A stretch of DNA of 64,000 nt from Sphingomonas sp. YR710 (GTDB lineage Bacteria; Pseudomonadota; Alphaproteobacteria; Sphingomonadales; Sphingomonadaceae). The notes below the pieces were generated by a model, which was not told the origin of the DNA, made no database searches, and worked only from the letters and a program-made list of their open reading frames with translations. The number at the start of each line of letters is the position of its first letter. Position 1 is the first letter of the stretch. Positions 8,310 through 17,444 of the stretch are shown here, piece by piece. A program made the translations under genes and the position numbers. The stretch lies in NCBI RefSeq assembly GCF_900101455.1, contig NZ_FMZJ01000006.1:124001-188000 (forward strand), read 5' to 3'.

Positions 8310-8543
8310 ATGAACCCCGAAACTTGCCCGATCGAGTTCAATTTTGACCCGGAGACCTTCAAGGTCGGCGATTCGGTGAGCTATCGGGTAACCGGTTCGC
8401 TCACCGGCTTTCCGTTCATGGGTATTCTGCTCGAAGTGCATGACGATCATGTCGTGCTGACCTCGAATCCCGAAGATCTGACCAGCCGGATGCGTGCGAC
8501 CCGCGAAAGCCGTCCGGTCGTTGCCGAAGAGGATGTTTGCTGA
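8310..8543 (+). CDS. Small soluble protein, unknown function
   Basis: 77 residues, acidic, no membrane segment or signal peptide. The middle, FKVGDSVSYRVTGSLTGFPF followed by a second strand-rich stretch ending VVLTSNPEDL, suggests a small beta-barrel, but no family is recognised. A ribosome site (AGGAGG) precedes the ATG at a normal distance. It ends 5 bases before the cyclophilin gene and is probably cotranscribed with it. Confidence 0.6.
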   Translation: MNPETCPIEFNFDPETFKVGDSVSYRVTGSLTGFPFMGILLEVHDDHVVLTSNPEDLTSRMRATRESRPVVAEEDVC

Positions 8544-8548
8544 TCATC

Positions 8549-9190
8549 ATGCGGCGTTCCGCTTTGCTTGCCGGCATGACGCTAGCCATATTGCTTGCCG
8601 GCCCCGCTTTTTCGCAGCCGGTCGCGTCCCCATCGCCCGCCGTCGCTCCGCAGCCGGCGCTCGTTCGTATCAGCCTGCAGACCAGCGAAGGCATGATCGT
8701 TCTCGATCTGGAAAAGGATCGCGCGCCGATCACGACCGCGAACTTCCTCCATTATCTTGATCTGAAGCGGTTCGATGGAATGAGCTTCTATCGCGCGGTC
8801 AAGGTGCCAGGCGCGCCTGATTTCGGGCTGATACAGGGCGGCGTCCACTTCGATCCGAAGAAGATGTTCCCCCCGATCGCGCATGAACCCACTAGCAAGA
8901 CAGGCGTGCTGCACAGCGATGGCACGATCTCGATGGCGCGCAACGCGCCCGGCAGCGCGACCGGGGATTTCTTCATCACCATCGGTGCGATGGCCTATAT
9001 GGATGCCGATCCCGCCAAGCCCGGCGCAGAGGGCGCGGGCTATGCCGCCTTCGGCCATGTCGTCGAGGGCATGGACGTTGTCCGCAAGATTCTCGCGGCG
9101 CCGGTCTCGGCCACCGAAGGAGTCGGAGCCATGAAAGGGCAAATGCTGGCGGCACCGGTAAAGATTATCGCCGCCAGACGCGTAAAATAG
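8549..9190 (+). CDS. Exported cyclophilin-type peptidyl-prolyl isomerase
   Basis: 213 residues. A Sec signal peptide (MRRSALLAGMTLAILLAGPAFSQ) is followed by a cyclophilin domain from about residue 40 with TTANFLHYLDLKRFDGMSFYRAV, GGVHFDP, SMARNAPGSATGDFFITIG and AAFGHVVEGMDVVRKI. It should catalyse proline isomerisation of proteins in the periplasm. The ATG at 8549 is preferred over the upstream TTG at 8537 because it starts the signal peptide cleanly and does not overlap the preceding gene. Confidence 0.9.
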   Translation: MRRSALLAGMTLAILLAGPAFSQPVASPSPAVAPQPALVRISLQTSEGMIVLDLEKDRAPITTANFLHYLDLKRFDGMSFYRAVKVPGAPDFGLIQGGVHFDPKKMFPPIAHEPTSKTGVLHSDGTISMARNAPGSATGDFFITIGAMAYMDADPAKPGAEGAGYAAFGHVVEGMDVVRKILAAPVSATEGVGAMKGQMLAAPVKIIAARRVK

Positions 9191-9452
9191 CGATCGCCCC
9201 ACCCGCGGTTTTTCAGGTGAAGTTTACAACCGGAGGAATGCGGTCAGCATCCGGCTTTCGGCCTATTCCCATGCCTAGGCAGGCAAAAAGACATTTGCAT
9301 CCACAGATGGTTAACGGCATCCCGATGTTTAAGCCGAATACCTGCATGGGTATTGCGGCGCTGACGAACACCAACGATAGCAGCTACAATCGTGGCGCGA
9401 ATGAACGCTTCGGACCACATTTTCATGGCCGCACGACAACGGAGATCGACGC

Positions 9453-10619
9453 GTGATTCTTGAACACAAGGACGATCTGAAAGCCTTTCGCGAGGCGGTG
9501 CGGAATTGGGTGCGCGAAGCGGCGCCAATAGAGCGCGCACATGAATGGCACCGTTCCAAAGGCCCCGAACTGGTCGAAATCCAGCGCTGGTGGATGGCCG
9601 AGCTCCACAAGGTCGGCCTGGCCATTCCGCACTGGCCGGTAGAATATGGCGGAGCGGGTCTGGGCCTGGCGCACCAGATCATCATCGCCGACGAGTTTGC
9701 GCGCGCGCGCTCGCCGGGGAGCGACATGTTCGTTATCAGCCTCAATCACGTGCCGGGAACGCTGATTCCGCATGGAACCGAAGCCCAGAAGAAGCGGTAT
9801 CTGCCTGCGGTGGCGGAAGGAGAACTTTGGTGCCAGGGCTTCTCCGAGCCCGGCGCAGGATCCGATCTGGCGAGTCTCAAGACGCGTGCCGTCCGCGACG
9901 GCGATCATTATATCGTCAACGGGCAGAAGATCTGGTCGACCAATTCGATGTATGCGAGCCAGTGCCTGCTGCTGGTGCGGACCGATCCGACGGCGAAGAA
10001 GCATCAGGGCATCAGCTACCTGATCATGGACATGAACGCGCCGGGCGTCGAGGTACGGCCGATCCGCAAGTCGAATGGCGGCTCGAACTTCGGCGAGATT
10101 TTCATGACCGACGTGCGCATTCCGGTCGAAAATCTGATCGGTGCGGAAAATAACGGCTGGATGGTGTCGCAGTCGACGCTGACCTCGGAGCGCGGTGTTT
10201 TGAGCTTCGATGGCGCCGAGCGCGACATGATGTTCCTGGTCGACGTGTACAATCAGGCCCGCGCCGAAAATGCCGCATGGCTCGACGATGCCGAGATGCG
10301 GCGCGAGTTCATCACGCTGTTTTCCGAAATGCAGTCGGTGCGCCAGCAGATCCGCGCGCTCTTGCGCGAACCGCACGGGGGAACCGCTTATTCCATGACG
10401 CCGTCGCTGGTGAAAATGGCGCGTACATCGCTGAACAACCGCCTCGGCGCCTTCCGGGTCCGGGCTCAGGGGCTGGCCAGCCAGTTCCCCGCACCCGGCA
10501 CTTGGCGTGCACCGATGTACGAGTATCTCGATACCTTCGGCATGACCATTTCAGGCGGCTCCAACGAGATCCAGCGCAACCTGATCGCCGAACGCGGACT
10601 GGGCCTGCCGCGAGGCTGA
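9453..10619 (+). CDS. Acyl-CoA dehydrogenase family protein
   Basis: 388 residues, full length for the family. Signatures are QGFSEPGAGSDLASLKTRA for FAD binding, GEIFMTDVRIPVENLIGAENNGW in the middle beta domain, and the C-terminal TISGGSNEIQRNLIAERGLG. It should oxidise an acyl-CoA with FAD, passing electrons to ETF; the substrate is unknown. The start is GTG with GGAGA 7 bases upstream. No other beta-oxidation gene is adjacent, so it stands alone rather than in a degradation cluster. The 262 bases before it hold no gene I can support. Confidence 0.9.
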   Translation: MILEHKDDLKAFREAVRNWVREAAPIERAHEWHRSKGPELVEIQRWWMAELHKVGLAIPHWPVEYGGAGLGLAHQIIIADEFARARSPGSDMFVISLNHVPGTLIPHGTEAQKKRYLPAVAEGELWCQGFSEPGAGSDLASLKTRAVRDGDHYIVNGQKIWSTNSMYASQCLLLVRTDPTAKKHQGISYLIMDMNAPGVEVRPIRKSNGGSNFGEIFMTDVRIPVENLIGAENNGWMVSQSTLTSERGVLSFDGAERDMMFLVDVYNQARAENAAWLDDAEMRREFITLFSEMQSVRQQIRALLREPHGGTAYSMTPSLVKMARTSLNNRLGAFRVRAQGLASQFPAPGTWRAPMYEYLDTFGMTISGGSNEIQRNLIAERGLGLPRG

Positions 10620-10630
10620 TCCCCCGAAAG

Positions 10631-10670
10631 GGCATGCGGCTTGTGCGCCTCTGCGCTCAACCCGCATGCC
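10631..10670. other. Hairpin between convergent genes
   Basis: GGCATGCGG (10631-10639) and CCGCATGCC (10662-10670) form an exact 9-base stem with a 22-base loop, just after the acyl-CoA dehydrogenase stop and overlapping the end of the opposing small gene. There is no T run, so it may aid Rho-dependent or bidirectional termination. Confidence 0.4.
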
Positions 10671-10827
10671 ATGTCGAATGCGCCACGGAACGCGCAGCCT
10701 TCTCGGCATATCGGTCGGCAAGGTCGAGGTGGATTTTCCGCGCGACCATGTTTGTCGCAAGATTAGCGGCCGATCGTTCGCAAATCTCGCGGCGCGCGAA
10801 ATACTCAGTATCATGGATTTCGATCAT
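10657..10827 (-). CDS. Small conserved-type protein, 56 residues, unknown function
   Basis: A short frame of 56 residues beginning MIEIHDTEYFARREICERSA, then ARKIHLDLADRYAEKAARS, ending in a plain stop. AGGGA lies 7 bases before the ATG. The composition (alternating charged and alanine residues, predicted helical) and the motif pattern of a Ser/Ala-rich helix followed by xIHLxLADRY resemble small helical proteins common in sphingomonads, whose function I do not know. It runs opposite the acyl-CoA dehydrogenase gene and stands alone. Confidence 0.6.
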   Translation of the reverse strand: MIEIHDTEYFARREICERSAANLATNMVARKIHLDLADRYAEKAARSVAHSTWHAG

Positions 10828-11059
10828 CGGACGTTCCCTGAACAGTGGGAGCGCAATGAGTCTCTCAGCCGTCGGAATACCTGATACGCGCCCGACGATG
10901 GCGAGTGTTTACCACTATTGTTTCGTGCTGCCTGTACGTAATCCCCCCTCACGATCGAATTTTGATCGTTTCGCCTTGCACTCGACCGCGCCGTCGAGCG
11001 TTACGGTGAAGAGGCGCGCCCTTTCTTGCAACGCGACATCGAAATGGTGATGCCGCCCG

Positions 11060-12292
11060 TCAATCGAACGCTCGGTCGATCGACGGTGGCGGCGAAGAAA
11101 ACCAACGCGGGCCGGACTCGGTCATGTGGAAGCAATCCTCCAGCCGAACGCCGAACGCGCCGGGAATATAGATGCCCGGCTCATCCGAGAAGCACATGCC
11201 CGGGCTCAGCTTCATCGCTTCGCCATGCACCAGATTAACCGGTTCATGGCCGTCGAGGCCGATGCCATGCCCCGTGCGGTGCGATAGTCCTGGCAACTTG
11301 TAGCGCGGCCCATAGCCCAGGCTCTCATAATAAAGCCGGACCGCATCGTCGACCGCCCCCGCCGGCGCGCCGATCCGCGCGGCTTCGAACGCGATCTGCT
11401 GGCCGCGATGGACCTGATCCCAGACGGTGCGCTGATGCTTGTCGGCCCCTCCGAACACGAATGTCCGCGACACGTCGGATTGATAGCCCTGCACCGTGCA
11501 GCCGCAATCCATCAACACCACCGCGCCCTCGCGCACGATCTGCGGCTGATGCGATCCGTGCGGATAGGCGCTCGCCTCGCCGAGCAGGATCAGTTCGAAT
11601 TCGGGATCGCCGCCCAAGGCCGACGTCGCCTTGTTCATGATCGTCGCGATATCGGCGGAGGTCATGCCACGTTCGATCTTCGGCGCGGTATAACGATAGG
11701 CGGCGATGGTGACGTCGGTCGCCGCCTGCATCAGCGCGATCTCGGCGGGGGATTTCACCATCCGGCACGCCCGCACCACCGCCGCGCCCGATCGTATCGC
11801 GGCGTGCGGCAACGCCCTGGCCAGCCCGTCGACCGCGAAATAACGCAACGTCTCCTCGATCGCGACGATGGCGCCCGCCTTATGATCGGTAAGCCAGCCC
11901 GCGACCAAAGCCAGCGGATCCTCATCCTCCTGCCAGGTCCGCACCTCGGCCGATACGTTCAGCGTCTCGCGCACCGAGGGCTCCTCGAAGAACGGCGTCA
12001 CCACACCGATCCGGCCCTCGGCCGGGATAATCGCCGCGGTCAGCCGCTCGCTGCGATGCCATTGGATACCGGTGAAGTAAGCCAGCGACGCGCCGGGCTC
12101 GATCAGCAGCGCAGTCAATCCCTGCGCCCGCATCAGCCCCTGCACCTTCGCGATCCGCGCGAGCCGTTCGGCCGGGGTGATCGGGACGATGCCGGTGGTC
12201 ATCGAGGTCAGCCCGCCAGCGCTCCATGCGGGCCGGGTCGCAGCAAGAGCGAGGCCGGCCGCACTACTGGCGAGAAAGGTCCGTCGGTTCAT
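11060..12292 (-). CDS. Tat-exported M24 family (Xaa-Pro type) metallopeptidase
   Basis: About 410 residues. The N-terminus MNRRTFLASSAAGLALAAT carries a twin-arginine signal. After a creatinase-like N-terminal domain, the pita-bread domain keeps all five metal ligands: D in VLMDCG, D in YQSDVSRT, H in THGIG-type motif RTGHGIGLDGHE, E in SDEPGIYIPG and E in VRLEDC. This predicts a two-metal aminopeptidase acting in the periplasm, probably a prolidase or aminopeptidase P; the substrate is unknown. The ATG at 12292 has AAGGGAT 6 bases upstream and begins directly with the Tat signal. The gene is monocistronic and is preceded by a large inverted repeat. Confidence 0.9.
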   Translation of the reverse strand: MNRRTFLASSAAGLALAATRPAWSAGGLTSMTTGIVPITPAERLARIAKVQGLMRAQGLTALLIEPGASLAYFTGIQWHRSERLTAAIIPAEGRIGVVTPFFEEPSVRETLNVSAEVRTWQEDEDPLALVAGWLTDHKAGAIVAIEETLRYFAVDGLARALPHAAIRSGAAVVRACRMVKSPAEIALMQAATDVTIAAYRYTAPKIERGMTSADIATIMNKATSALGGDPEFELILLGEASAYPHGSHQPQIVREGAVVLMDCGCTVQGYQSDVSRTFVFGGADKHQRTVWDQVHRGQQIAFEAARIGAPAGAVDDAVRLYYESLGYGPRYKLPGLSHRTGHGIGLDGHEPVNLVHGEAMKLSPGMCFSDEPGIYIPGAFGVRLEDCFHMTESGPRWFSSPPPSIDRAFD

Positions 12293-12309
12293 CGCACATC
12301 CCTTGTTCA

Positions 12310-12437
12310 AGCCCCTCTCCCGCTTGCGGGAGAGGCTGGGTGAGGGTCTTCTTCTTTCTTCTTCTACAGTGCGATACCGAGAAGGTAAGAAGAAAGAAGA
12401 CCCTCACCCAACCCTCTCCCGCAAGCGGGAGAGGGCT
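12310..12437. repeat. Large nested inverted repeat, intergenic
   Basis: Two arms of about 50 bases (about 12310-12361 and 12386-12437) are near-perfect reverse complements around a loop of about 25 bases. Each arm contains its own small palindrome, CTCTCCCGCTTGCGGGAGAG on the left, and a TCTTCTTCTTT-type tract. It lies between the emrB end and the M24 start. Such GC-palindrome repeats recur in intergenic regions of many proteobacteria; here it could end emrB transcription or shape mRNA ends. Confidence 0.8.
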
Positions 12438-12450
12438 TCAGGAGGGCGCC

Positions 12451-14001
12451 TCAATCCGCCGCCACCGGTCCCGCCAGCGCCTTCGGCCGCCGTGCCATCC
12501 ACACGAACAGGATCAGCCCGAACGCGATCCAGCCACAGATCCAGAAGATGTCGATCGCCCCCAGCAGATAGGCCTGGCCCACCATCTGCCGCGAGATCAT
12601 GCCCGCCGCCTGATGATCGGTCGCACCAAATTCGCGAAGTTGCGAAATCGAATTTGCATAAGGTGTCGCGAACGACGAACTGCTCTCGGCCAACCGGCTC
12701 TGGTGCAGCGCCTCGCGGCGATCCCAGATGGTGGTGACCAGAGACGCCGCGAAGCTACCCGCGGTGATCCGCACGAAATTCTGGAGGCCCGCCGCTGAAG
12801 GCAGCCGTTCGGCCGGAATGCCATCGAGCGAGATGTTGAGCAGCGCCATGAAGAAGATGCTCATCGCCAGCCCCTGCACCGCCATCGGCGCCATCAGGTG
12901 CCAGTAATCGGCATAGGTCGTGTAGCCCGAACGCATGAAGTAGGACAGGCCAAACAGGCTGAACGACGCCGTTGCCAGCCACCGAGGATCGATCTTGCCC
13001 GAAAAGCGCGCGAGGAACGGCGTCGCGATAACCGCGACGATCCCGCTCGGCGCCGACACCAGCCCGGCCCAGGTCGCGGTATAGCCGAGTTGTTGCTGAA
13101 GCCACAGAGGCAGCAGCAGCGAATTGCCGAAGAACAGCGCATAACCCAGCGCCAGCGCCGCCGTCCCGAAGGCGAAATTGCGGCTTCTGAACAGGCTGAG
13201 ATCGACGATCGGTCTTTTTTCGGTCAGTTCCCAGATCAGCCATGCGACAAAGCCGACTGCCGCGCACAAGGCCATCACCACGATCATCGTCGAGTGGAAC
13301 CAGTCGGCATTCTTGCCGAGATCGAGCACGACCTGCAGCGATCCCACCCAAAAGGCGAGCAGCGCGAGACCGACCGTGTCGATCGCGATTTTGCGCGTCG
13401 GTGTCTCGCGGCTTTTCAGGAAGCGCCAGCTCACGAACGCGGCGGCCAGCCCCACCGGCACGTTGATCAGGAAGATCCAGCCCCAGTGGAAATTATCCGA
13501 AATATAGCCGCCGAGGATCGGCCCGGCGACCGGCCCGACCATCGTCGTCATCGACCAGATGCCGAGCGCCGTCGCGCGCTTGTGCGACGGGAAGATCGCG
13601 ATCAGCAAGGCCTGGCTGCCGGGGATCATCGGCCCCGATACCGCGCCCTGCAGGATACGGAAGCCGATCAGCGACGGCAGACTCCACGCGATGCCGCACA
13701 TCAGCGATGCGATCGTGAACAGGATCACCGAAACCACGAACGTCCGGACCACGCCGAACCGGCCCATCAGCCAGCCGGTCAGCGGCACCGAGATCCCGTT
13801 GGCGACCGCAAAGGCGGTGATCACCCAGGTGCTGCTATCCGAACTCACGCCCAGATTGCCGGCGATCGTCGTCAGCGAGACGTTGGCGATCGTGGTGTCG
13901 AGCACCTGCATGAAGGTGCCGAGCGCGAGTGCGAGCGCCACCGCGCCGAGCACGACACCGGCAAGCGGGGCCGGCTGCCCCTCCCCCGCGGCCGCGCTCA
14001 C
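12451..14001 (-). CDS. emrB: DHA2 family drug efflux MFS permease (EmrB type)
   Basis: 516 residues, usual for the 14-helix DHA2 family. The first helix region has GTFMQVLDTTIANVSL, the family motif, and GWLMGRFGVVRTF corresponds to the loop 2-3 motif. It should exchange drugs or metabolites for protons at the inner membrane together with the EmrA adaptor and the NodT channel. Its ATG overlaps the emrA stop as ATGA. Substrate unknown; no regulator gene lies next to the operon. Confidence 0.92.
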   Translation of the reverse strand: MSAAAGEGQPAPLAGVVLGAVALALALGTFMQVLDTTIANVSLTTIAGNLGVSSDSSTWVITAFAVANGISVPLTGWLMGRFGVVRTFVVSVILFTIASLMCGIAWSLPSLIGFRILQGAVSGPMIPGSQALLIAIFPSHKRATALGIWSMTTMVGPVAGPILGGYISDNFHWGWIFLINVPVGLAAAFVSWRFLKSRETPTRKIAIDTVGLALLAFWVGSLQVVLDLGKNADWFHSTMIVVMALCAAVGFVAWLIWELTEKRPIVDLSLFRSRNFAFGTAALALGYALFFGNSLLLPLWLQQQLGYTATWAGLVSAPSGIVAVIATPFLARFSGKIDPRWLATASFSLFGLSYFMRSGYTTYADYWHLMAPMAVQGLAMSIFFMALLNISLDGIPAERLPSAAGLQNFVRITAGSFAASLVTTIWDRREALHQSRLAESSSSFATPYANSISQLREFGATDHQAAGMISRQMVGQAYLLGAIDIFWICGWIAFGLILFVWMARRPKALAGPVAAD

Positions 14002-15236
14002 CGTGCGCTCGCGCCGCCGCGATTGGCGGCAATGATGCGGTTGATCAGGCTGTCGACGTTCGGCCCGCCATTCTGGCTCGCCTGGGCGTCGAGCGTGCCG
14101 GTTGCGGCGCGCGCGACAGGTGCCCCATCATGCTTGCTGGTATCGACCTTCACCGTCACCGACATGCCGATGCGCAGCGGATTGCTGTTCAACTCCGTCG
14201 GATCGACACCAATCCGGACCGGCACGCGCTGGACGATCTTGATCCAGTTGCCCGATGCGTTCTGCGGCGGCAGCAAGGCGAACGCGCTGCCGCTGCCCGC
14301 GCCAAGCCCGAGGACATGACCATGGAAGGTCACGCCACTGCCATAAGCATCGCTCCTGATCGTCACCGGCTGGCCGACGCGGATATCGGCGAGCTGTGTC
14401 TCGCGGAAATTGGCGTCGATCCACACGCGATCGAGCGGCACCACCGCCATCAGCGGCGTGCCCGGCGTCACCTGCTGACCGAGCTGGACGGTCCGCTGCG
14501 CAATCACACCATCAACGGGCGCGGTCAGGCGCATATGCCCCTGGACGATCGCCGCGCGGCGCACCCCGGCAATCGCCGCCAGCACGTCAGGATTATTTTC
14601 GACATTGGTGCCCTGCACGGTCGACTGGCTCTGTGCCTGCCGGCTGCGCGCGAGATCGAGCGCGGCCTGCGCGGTGCGCACCGCATCGGCGGCGTGCGAC
14701 ACCTCCTCGCCCGAAACCGCGCCTTCCTTGGCCGCACCCTGGCGGCGGGTCAGATCGTTGCGTGCCTTGGCGAGATCGGCCTGCGCCTGCACGATCTCGG
14801 CGCGACTCTCGTCGACCTTCGCGAAATTGGCGCGGACTCCGCGCACCGCCCGCGCCAGATCGGCCTCGGCCGATGCCATCGCGGCGTCCGCGGTGGCGGG
14901 ATCGAGTTCGAGCAAAGGCTGACCGCGCTTCACGCTTTCGGTATTATCGGCGTGAAGCGAAAGGATCGTCCCAGCCTCGCGGCTGGTTATCGCGACGACG
15001 TCGCCGGCGACATAGGCGTCGTCGGTGGTCTGGACGGCGGGCGCCAGGAATTCGGCATAGCCGCCATAGCCCGCCGCGGCGATCAGCAGCGCTCCGCCGA
15101 GCAGGAACAACCCGCGCTTGCGAGCGCGGGGCGCGCCTTCCGGTTCTGCGACCTCTCCCGGCGCGGCGGCCGGCGTGCTGGCAAGGATGTCCTCCGAACG
15201 ATCTTCGGAGACGGGATCCTGATTTTCGGTGAGCAT
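13998..15236 (-). CDS. emrA: HlyD/EmrA family periplasmic adaptor
   Basis: 412 residues. A cytosolic N-terminus (1-45) rich in acidic and Pro residues precedes one membrane helix (GLFLLGGALLIAAAGYGGY), then a barrel-sandwich hybrid split by a long coiled-coil (about residues 110-215, Ala/Glu/Arg-rich) and a beta-barrel with RVWIDANFRETQLADIRVGQ. It bridges EmrB to an outer-membrane channel. It starts 5 bases after the nodT-type gene and overlaps emrB by 4 bases. Confidence 0.92.
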   Translation of the reverse strand: MLTENQDPVSEDRSEDILASTPAAAPGEVAEPEGAPRARKRGLFLLGGALLIAAAGYGGYAEFLAPAVQTTDDAYVAGDVVAITSREAGTILSLHADNTESVKRGQPLLELDPATADAAMASAEADLARAVRGVRANFAKVDESRAEIVQAQADLAKARNDLTRRQGAAKEGAVSGEEVSHAADAVRTAQAALDLARSRQAQSQSTVQGTNVENNPDVLAAIAGVRRAAIVQGHMRLTAPVDGVIAQRTVQLGQQVTPGTPLMAVVPLDRVWIDANFRETQLADIRVGQPVTIRSDAYGSGVTFHGHVLGLGAGSGSAFALLPPQNASGNWIKIVQRVPVRIGVDPTELNSNPLRIGMSVTVKVDTSKHDGAPVARAATGTLDAQASQNGGPNVDSLINRIIAANRGGASAR

Positions 15237-15241
15237 GGCTG

Positions 15242-16678
15242 TTACCTCTGGTGGGCGACGGCATCGACCGACGCAGTGATATGGGAAAGGGGGGTGAAGC
15301 CGCCGCCCATCGCGGTCAGCAACTGGATGCGGCGGACGGCGCCGTCGGCTTCGATATCGGCCTGGTGCTGCTTGGCAGCGAGCAGCCGATCGCCGGCGTC
15401 GAGCACATCGAGCCGCGCGCCCAGCCCGGTACGGATCCGGACCTCGTCGAGCCGGACGGTCTCGCCGAGCCCCGCAACGATCTGGCGCTGTTGCGCGGCA
15501 TCGGCGGCATTGGTATGCACCGCCGACAGCGCATCGGCGGCTTCGCGCACCGCCTGGACGACCTTCGCATTATAATCGGCAATCGCGACGTCGATGCCGG
15601 CGACCGCGCCCTTATAATCCGCCTTGAGCCTGCCGCCCTCGAAGATCGGCAAATGCAACGCCGGCCCGGCGCCATAGGTCAGCGCCCCGCCGGTAAACAG
15701 CGCGCCGAGCCCGAGCGCCGACGATCCGACGAACGCCTTGATGTCGATGTCGGGGTAGAATTCGGCCTTGGCCATCTTGCGGCCCGCTTCGGCTCCTTCG
15801 ATCCGCGCGCGGGCGGCGAGGATATCGGGGCGGCGGCCGAGCAGATCCGCGGGCAGTTTCGCCGGCAGCGGCAGCGCCCGGTCATAAGCCAGCGCGACCG
15901 GCGTGATCGTCGCATAATAATCGGCGCCACGTCCGGCGAGCGCGGCCAGCGCGTGGATCATCAGCAGCCGGTCGCCATCCGCGCGCACCTTTGCCTGCTG
16001 CGCCTCGGCGAGCAGCGTTTCAGACGCGCGCAGATCGAAATCGCTGGCAAGCTGGTTGCGGACCCGGCTGTGGGCAATGCCGAGCTGTTCCTGCCGCGAC
16101 GCGACAAAATCGGCCGCGATCTTCGCCTGCGCCTCGGCCCGCGCCAGATTGACATAGGTGGAGGCGACCGCGCTCGACAAGGCGATCCGCGCGGCGGCGA
16201 CATCAAGGCCGGCGGCATCGGCATTGGCACGCGCTTGGGCCACCAACGCCTTCTGCTTGCCGGCAAGGTCGAGCGACCAGGACAGATTGGCCTGCGCCGT
16301 ACCGACCCATTGGGTGGACCCTCCATAAGGCGGCGGAATGATATATTTTTCACTGAGCCGCGTCCTTGTCTCCTGGACGTCGGCGCCGATCTGCGGCTGC
16401 AATCCGGCGCGATCGGCATCGATCGTCGCGGTCGCTACCCGCAGCCGGGCGATCGCCGCATCGAGCGACGGATTACCGGCCAGCGCGTCGGCCATGATCC
16501 GATCGAGCTGCGGGTCGTTCATCTCGGTCCACCAGTCGGATGCCACCGATGCCGACGGCCCCTCCAGCCCCATCGTGGGCGCTGCGAGCGGCATGAAAGC
16601 GGGTTTGTCGTGCGGAACGGCGGCGCATCCGGCGAGCAGGCTCGCCATCACTGCGACCGTGAAGCTGGACTTGATCAT
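15242..16678 (-). CDS. NodT family outer-membrane efflux lipoprotein
   Basis: About 478 residues. The signal sequence ends in a lipobox, LLAGC, so the protein is a lipoprotein of the TolC/OprM fold with two outer membrane efflux repeats; ARIEGAEAGRKMAKAEFYPDI is typical. It should form the outer-membrane channel of the pump encoded by emrAB just downstream. AGGGA lies 8 bases before the ATG at 16678, favouring it over an upstream ATG at 16702. First gene of the operon; the 180 bases to the divergent AhpD-like gene must hold both promoters. Confidence 0.92.
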   Translation of the reverse strand: MIKSSFTVAVMASLLAGCAAVPHDKPAFMPLAAPTMGLEGPSASVASDWWTEMNDPQLDRIMADALAGNPSLDAAIARLRVATATIDADRAGLQPQIGADVQETRTRLSEKYIIPPPYGGSTQWVGTAQANLSWSLDLAGKQKALVAQARANADAAGLDVAAARIALSSAVASTYVNLARAEAQAKIAADFVASRQEQLGIAHSRVRNQLASDFDLRASETLLAEAQQAKVRADGDRLLMIHALAALAGRGADYYATITPVALAYDRALPLPAKLPADLLGRRPDILAARARIEGAEAGRKMAKAEFYPDIDIKAFVGSSALGLGALFTGGALTYGAGPALHLPIFEGGRLKADYKGAVAGIDVAIADYNAKVVQAVREAADALSAVHTNAADAAQQRQIVAGLGETVRLDEVRIRTGLGARLDVLDAGDRLLAAKQHQADIEADGAVRRIQLLTAMGGGFTPLSHITASVDAVAHQR

Positions 16679-16858
16679 TTCATTCTTCCCTGTCTTTGGC
16701 ATGACAACCTAATAGGGCGTACCGATCTGTTACATTAATACCCAATACGGCATCTGACTGATGCCGATCCGGGCCTAATCGGAGCGGCGATTATGGCGTA
16801 ATCGGCTGTTCGACGCCGCCGGACGGGCGGCTACCGATCCCTTTTATGGAGCTCTCCA

Positions 16859-17308
16859 ATGGCAAAACGCCTTGATCATAACGTCTCCAGCCCGGCGGGC
16901 ATGAAGGCGCTTGGCCAACTTTATGGCTATGTCATGCAGTCCGGCCTCGATCCGCAGCTGATCGATCTCGTCTTCCTGCGCGTGTCGCAGGTCAATGGCT
17001 GCGCCTATTGCATCGACATGCACAGCCGCGACTTGATCAAACGCGGCATGGACATATCCCGGCTGGTGCTCGTCCCCGTCTGGCGCGAGGCCGGCGAACT
17101 GTTCGACCCGACCGAACGCGCGGCACTCGCCTGGGCCGAAACGGTGACTTTGGTGGCCTCGACCGGCATCCCTGGCGCCGATTATCAGGCGGCGTCCGCC
17201 ATATTCAACGACAAGGCCCTCACCGACCTGACGATCGCGATCGGCCTGATGAACAGCTACAACCGCCTCGCGATCGCGTTTCGCGCAACACCAGCGGCGG
17301 CGGCGTAA
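16859..17308 (+). CDS. Carboxymuconolactone decarboxylase / AhpD-like protein
   Basis: 149 residues of the AhpD-like helical fold with the redox pair C48-x-x-C51 and H55 in GCAYCIDMHSRDL, matching the AhpD core motif. Such proteins work as peroxidatic or reductase components against oxidants; the substrate here is unclear. It diverges from the efflux operon, which may indicate joint response to a toxic compound, but that is inference. Confidence 0.85.
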   Translation: MAKRLDHNVSSPAGMKALGQLYGYVMQSGLDPQLIDLVFLRVSQVNGCAYCIDMHSRDLIKRGMDISRLVLVPVWREAGELFDPTERAALAWAETVTLVASTGIPGADYQAASAIFNDKALTDLTIAIGLMNSYNRLAIAFRATPAAAA

Positions 17309-17312
17309 TTCT

Positions 17313-17444
17313 GAATTCCTCCCCGAGCTTGGCTCGGGGAGGTGGCAGCGCAAAGCGCTGACGGAGGGGTCTACGAACGGTTCCGCATGCCCCTCCACCA
17401 CCCGCTACGCGGGCGGTCCCCCTCCCCGTTCCGGGGAGGAATTC
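17313..17444. repeat. Composite palindromic intergenic repeat
   Basis: The element starts and ends with GAATTC and with opposed copies of CCTCCCCG-type stems. Inside are further palindromes: AGCGCAAAGCGCT, and CCCGCTACGCGGG. The right end overlaps the stop codon of the GNAT gene, and it lies between two convergent genes, so it likely serves as a bidirectional terminator. The left stem is similar to the terminator after rpoH. Elements of this build recur between genes in sphingomonad genomes from what I recall; copy number was not checked. Confidence 0.75.

Noticed and set aside
9217-9456. 79-codon frame before the acyl-CoA dehydrogenase
   Set aside because: No family or composition support, overlaps the dehydrogenase start.
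12898-14319. Long plus-strand frame opposite emrB
   Set aside because: Antisense shadow of the efflux genes; composition is not protein-like.
13929-15575. 548-codon plus-strand frame opposite emrA
   Set aside because: Antisense shadow covering two real genes, no start signal.
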